A stretch of DNA of 7,990 nucleotides from Burkholderiales bacterium (GTDB taxonomy: Bacteria > Pseudomonadota > Gammaproteobacteria > Burkholderiales > Casimicrobiaceae), in the NCBI GenBank assembly GCA_031277445.1, contig JAITMH010000018.1, positions 1 through 7,990 of the forward strand, written 5' to 3'. The notes under the pieces are model-generated. The model saw nothing but the letters and a program-made list of their open reading frames with translations, was not told the DNA's origin and did not search any database. Below, in pieces: positions 5,389 through 7,990 of this stretch. The translations under genes were made by a program, and so were the position numbers. The stretch's first letter is position 1. Each line of letters opens with the position of its first letter.

Positions 5389-6920
5389 TGTTTCTCATCG
5401 TTCCCGCCCAGACCGCGCCGAGTCGGAAAACGTTGCCTTACGTCACGTTTCTGCTGATCATCGTCAATGTGCTGGTTTACTTCACCTATCAGATTTACGA
5501 TCTGGGGCGCATTGAGACGGCGGTCACGCAGTACGTCGATAGCGGTTTGCCGGCAAAAGAGCGAACGCTGTTTAAGCACTGGGAAAAAGAGAACGTCAAA
5601 GAGAAAGATCGAATCGACGACGGCAGCGACAATGACGACGACAGTGGCGACAACGATGAAAAGAAAACACTGCCGGAAAAACGTGGTTGGGAAGCGCTCC
5701 TTCAGCAAAAACCGGAAGTTGTTTTAGCGCGAAAGGTATTGATGGAACCGGCGTTCGATCAAGCGGTGCGCGAAAACGCTGACTTTCAAAAAGACGAAGC
5801 CTGGCAGGAAGCGCGGCGGACGTTCGAGGAAAAACGCGACAAAATCAGTTTCTTCCGACACGGATTCATTCCGGGCAAGCCGACGGGATCGGGGTTGTTC
5901 ACCGCCATGTTTTTGCATGGCGACCCGATACATCTTTTGGGCAACATGGTTTTTCTTTTCATTTTCGGTTTTGCGCTGGAAGTGGCACTTGGCCGGAGCC
6001 GCTATTTGCTGCTTTATCTGGCATCGGGCGTTTTGTCGCACGCGTTCTGGTGGGTTTTCTCGTCAGGGCTGATACCGGGCGTGGGCGCTTCCGGCGCCAT
6101 TTCGGGTTTGATGGGAATGTATCTGGCCGTTTACGGGATGAAGCGAATCCGCTTCTTCTACTGGTTCCTGATCTTTTTCGGTTTTTTCACCGCGCCAGCG
6201 TTGTTGATGCTTCCCGTTTGGGTCGGCAAGGAATTGTGGGGATTGTTGTTTACCGAAACCAACATCAATTACTACGCGCACATCGGTGGTTTGATCAGCG
6301 GTTTTGCATTGGTGATGGGCGGAAGAGCGTTGCGAATTTTACCGCTTAACGAAGATTATCTTTACGAAAAAGAGCGGGCGGCGCCATTCAAAAAGGCGCT
6401 GGCCGCGTTGGAAAAAGCGGTGGGCGAACTCGATACCGAAAAAGCGGCCAGACACGCGGGGGAATTGTTAAGAACGCATCCGCAAGACGAAAAAGTGTTG
6501 CGGCTTTGCCATGCGTTGTTGCGCTCGCATGCGGACAATGCGCTGATGACACGGTTTGTCAAAACGCTGTTGCAGATGCCCGTATCAACGGTATCGGAGG
6601 AGTTGCTGTTGAATCTGACGGAAGAACGGGACAATCACGCCAACAAAGCATTGCTGCAAGAACCGAAGGTATTGTTGACGTTGCTTGAGCGGATGCTGTC
6701 GTTACGGCAGTTGGACATGGCGCTTTCTTTGTGGCGCGAGTTGCATGCGAAACGCCAACCGTTCCCGAATTGGCCGAAACTGACGTTGGTGCTTGGAAAA
6801 TTGGCAGGACAGAAAAAAGAAACGGCGGCGCTCAACGAGTTGACGGAAGCGCTGATTCGGATTTACCCGCGCAGCGAAGAAGCGAGGTTACTTTATACGT
6901 ATCGGAAGCATTTGAAGTGA
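5388..6920 (+). CDS. Rhomboid-family intramembrane serine protease with large L1 insertion and TPR-like C-terminus
   Basis: This inner-membrane protease is expected to cleave transmembrane helices of unknown substrates. The 510-residue protein has TM1 at about 17-36, with the typical start APSRKTLPYVTFLLIIVNVLVYF supporting the ATG at 5388. The H-x4-H-x3-N motif is H177/H182/N186 at the start of TM2. The catalytic serine is S235 in GASG and the catalytic histidine is H298 in YYAHIGG, with a GxxxG in TM6 (301-305). Six segments are predicted. Two features are unusual. About 145 residues separate TM1 from TM2, including the very acidic stretch DDGSDNDDDSGDNDE (77-91) and a charged helical part (101-152). 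Residues ~330-510 form a helical, TPR-like tail. With a cytosolic N-terminus, the insertion would be periplasmic and the tail cytosolic. No Shine-Dalgarno sequence is visible. Confidence 0.9.
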   Translation: MFLIVPAQTAPSRKTLPYVTFLLIIVNVLVYFTYQIYDLGRIETAVTQYVDSGLPAKERTLFKHWEKENVKEKDRIDDGSDNDDDSGDNDEKKTLPEKRGWEALLQQKPEVVLARKVLMEPAFDQAVRENADFQKDEAWQEARRTFEEKRDKISFFRHGFIPGKPTGSGLFTAMFLHGDPIHLLGNMVFLFIFGFALEVALGRSRYLLLYLASGVLSHAFWWVFSSGLIPGVGASGAISGLMGMYLAVYGMKRIRFFYWFLIFFGFFTAPALLMLPVWVGKELWGLLFTETNINYYAHIGGLISGFALVMGGRALRILPLNEDYLYEKERAAPFKKALAALEKAVGELDTEKAARHAGELLRTHPQDEKVLRLCHALLRSHADNALMTRFVKTLLQMPVSTVSEELLLNLTEERDNHANKALLQEPKVLLTLLERMLSLRQLDMALSLWRELHAKRQPFPNWPKLTLVLGKLAGQKKETAALNELTEALIRIYPRSEEARLLYTYRKHLK

Positions 6921-6922
6921 CG

Positions 6923-6946
6923 CCCTCCCCCGCAAGCGGAGGAGGG
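6923..6946. terminator. CAAG-loop hairpin after the rhomboid gene
   Basis: CCCTCC (6923-6928) pairs with GGAGGG (6941-6946) and CCG (6930-6932) with CGG (6937-6939) around a CAAG loop, with a single C/A mismatch between the two stem parts. It starts two bases after the rhomboid stop and is followed by AGTTTTG, a short T-run. It belongs to the same repeat family as the hairpin at the end of anmK. It may end the plus-strand transcript, but the weak T-tract leaves this uncertain. Confidence 0.45.
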
Positions 6947-6958
6947 AGTTTTGCGATA

Positions 6959-6971
6959 CCCTTTTTAAGGG
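6959..6971. terminator. Small hairpin between convergent genes
   Basis: CCCTT (6959-6963) pairs with AAGGG (6967-6971) around TTT, and ATTTTGTT follows shortly after. It sits 12 bases past the stop of the minus-strand gene and 39 past the rhomboid stop, the expected place for a shared bidirectional terminator. The stem is short, so this is a weak call. Confidence 0.3.
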
Positions 6972-6982
6972 GAGAGATTTTG

Positions 6983-7843
6983 TTATTGCTCAGGATCCGC
7001 CTTCAAAGAATGCCTGCCCAGCGCTACGTCAAGCGCGTTGGCCTCAACGATCTGCGGAGACTTGGGATAGTGCTCACGAATGAGGGCGATCAAATGGTAG
7101 GCCGCGTCGGTGTCGCGTAAAAGGTAGGCGAGTGTTTTTGCCGCCATCATGCAAACGCGCGGTGTGTACGGGTAATCCGGGAAGCGTTGATGGAAATCCT
7201 GAATCAACTGCATGCCCTCAGCGGGGTGGCCTTTTTGTATCAATTCCTGCGCCAGCGTTTCGCAGATCACGGGGTGTGGCGGCGGGGAGATATCCCCCAG
7301 TTTCTTTTTTGCGGCAAGATACACTTCGACTGCACGATCCGGCGCCTTGGACAGCAGCAGCGGCAGGTAAGCGCGCATCAGGTGCGCGTGATTTTGTTCG
7401 AGCGAGCCGTGCGTCAGCAGCAAACGGTGATAGCGTTCGTGCATCATCACATTTTTGGGCTCTGCCTTTACTACCTCTTTCAGCGCGTCCAGAGCATCGT
7501 CGTGACGTCCTTCCCGAACGTAAATTTCAGCCAGCGCCCGCGCCTTGTTCGGGATGTATTCGTTTTCTTCCAGACCGCCGTCCGTCCAGTCACCGGCGAC
7601 ATGGTCGAGCGCGTCTTTTTGCGAGATGTAACGGGAGAAAAAAGGGATGCGTTCCCAGAGCGGCTGCGCGGTGTTGGCGGCGCCGAGATAGCCCAGTTTT
7701 TGGTGGCACAACGGGCAATGCGGTTCCTCGGGGTCGTTGAGATTGATCGGCATGCAACAGTCACCGAACAGGCGCTTACACGGTCTGCACTGCCAAGTGG
7801 CGGGTTTTTCGTGATGATAGTGGCAAAACTGCTTGTCGCGCAT
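6983..7843 (-). CDS. Zinc-finger (B-box-like) protein with TPR-like helical repeats, function unknown
   Basis: I do not recognise a named gene. From the ATG at 7843 the protein has 286 residues and no membrane segment or signal peptide. The N-terminus is rich in metal ligands: C7-x2-H10, C19-x2-C22, C29/C30, then C43-x2-C46 with H47. This is a B-box/treble-clef-like pattern similar to small zinc-binding modules found at the start of some bacterial membrane proteins. From about 95 to 280 the sequence is helical with TPR-like signatures, for example NKARALAEIYVREGRHDDAL (99-118), TLAQELIQKGHPAEGMQLI (196-214) and LAYLLRDTDAAYHLIALI (238-255). A TTG at 7870 would add nine residues but is unlike the rest and overlaps the predicted transcript start. 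The gene converges on the rhomboid gene, whose C-terminus is also TPR-like, suggesting a protein-interaction partner. Function is unassigned. Confidence 0.82.
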   Translation of the reverse strand: MRDKQFCHYHHEKPATWQCRPCKRLFGDCCMPINLNDPEEPHCPLCHQKLGYLGAANTAQPLWERIPFFSRYISQKDALDHVAGDWTDGGLEENEYIPNKARALAEIYVREGRHDDALDALKEVVKAEPKNVMMHERYHRLLLTHGSLEQNHAHLMRAYLPLLLSKAPDRAVEVYLAAKKKLGDISPPPHPVICETLAQELIQKGHPAEGMQLIQDFHQRFPDYPYTPRVCMMAAKTLAYLLRDTDAAYHLIALIREHYPKSPQIVEANALDVALGRHSLKADPEQ

Positions 7844-7864
7844 GGCGGACGCCCCAAAAAGGAG

Positions 7865-7900
7865 AACCAATATTCTATGACAATATGTGGAGATCGGTAA
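7865..7900 (-). promoter_or_regulatory. Possible promoter of the zinc-finger/TPR gene
   Basis: On the minus strand TAGAAT (7877-7872) is a good -10 hexamer. TTACCG lies 17 bases upstream as a poor -35 (7900-7895). The predicted start near 7865 would leave about 22 bases before the ATG at 7843. The stretch 7871-7990 is AT-richer than the genes and holds no convincing reading frame, only short inverted repeats such as CTTGC/GCAAG (7920-7938). Confidence 0.3.
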
Positions 7901-7990
7901 AGGTCTGGAAGAGCGTCCGCTTGCGATAAGAGAGCAAGTTATCTGCTTATTTTGAGGCAGCTCAAAAAACGACGTAAAAAAGGACGGCGA

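Noticed and set aside
7187..7900. 237-residue plus-strand open frame opposite the zinc-finger gene
   Set aside because: The minus-strand frame has clear CxxH/CxxC zinc motifs and TPR-like repeats, while the plus frame is Phe/Arg/Val-rich without family features.
7871..7990. Small RNA or riboswitch in the right-hand end region
   Set aside because: Only 5-bp inverted repeats were found, with no conserved motif that I recognise and no clear terminator.
1..7990. Defence, toxin-antitoxin or phage system
   Set aside because: Apart from the IS element, every identified gene is housekeeping, cell-wall related, or a protease/adaptor-like protein. No nuclease, toxin, antitoxin, integrase or phage structural signature was seen.

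Overview
The window looks like a chromosomal segment of a proteobacterium, most likely a betaproteobacterium. This rests on moderately GC-rich coding DNA, the type of TyrS, and the divergent tyrS / M23 peptidase / anmK order, which I recall as common in that class. The assignment comes from memory of gene order and protein style; no search was run.

Layout from left to right. Positions 1-1208 are the right-hand part of an IS3-family insertion sequence. It comprises orfA (its 5' end lies outside the window), orfB with an intact DDE catalytic triad, and the right terminal inverted repeat ending at 1208. Positions 1209-1407 are a gene-free repeat patch: two REP-like palindromes sharing a loop sequence, a three-copy 9-bp repeat, and a seven-copy 7-bp repeat that ends four bases from the tyrS stop. 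On the tyrS sense strand the 7-bp repeat has seven regularly spaced GGG tracts, a G-quadruplex-capable pattern. Positions 1408-2649 (minus) encode tyrosyl-tRNA synthetase. A divergent promoter region at about 2650-2802 separates it from a plus-strand group: a membrane-anchored M23 peptidoglycan endopeptidase (2803-4155), anhydro-N-acetylmuramic acid kinase anmK (4167-5330) and an unusually built rhomboid protease (5388-6920). A convergent minus-strand gene (6983-7843) encodes a Cys/His zinc-finger protein with a helical-repeat body. The last 147 bases hold only its upstream region.

Functionally, the M23 peptidase and AnmK form a cell-wall pair: one cuts peptidoglycan cross-links and the other phosphorylates the anhydro-muramic acid released during turnover, feeding recycling. 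The rhomboid carries a ~145-residue insertion between TM1 and TM2 with a very acidic patch, plus a cytosolic TPR-like C-terminal region. The neighbouring zinc-finger/TPR-like protein would be in the same compartment, so the two may act together, but this is inference.

I see no CRISPR array, RNA gene, phage module or recognisable defence system. The most noteworthy material is the repeat patch, the repeat-derived C-terminus of AnmK, the GATA-type 12-bp repeats before the rhomboid gene, and the rhomboid/zinc-finger pair.
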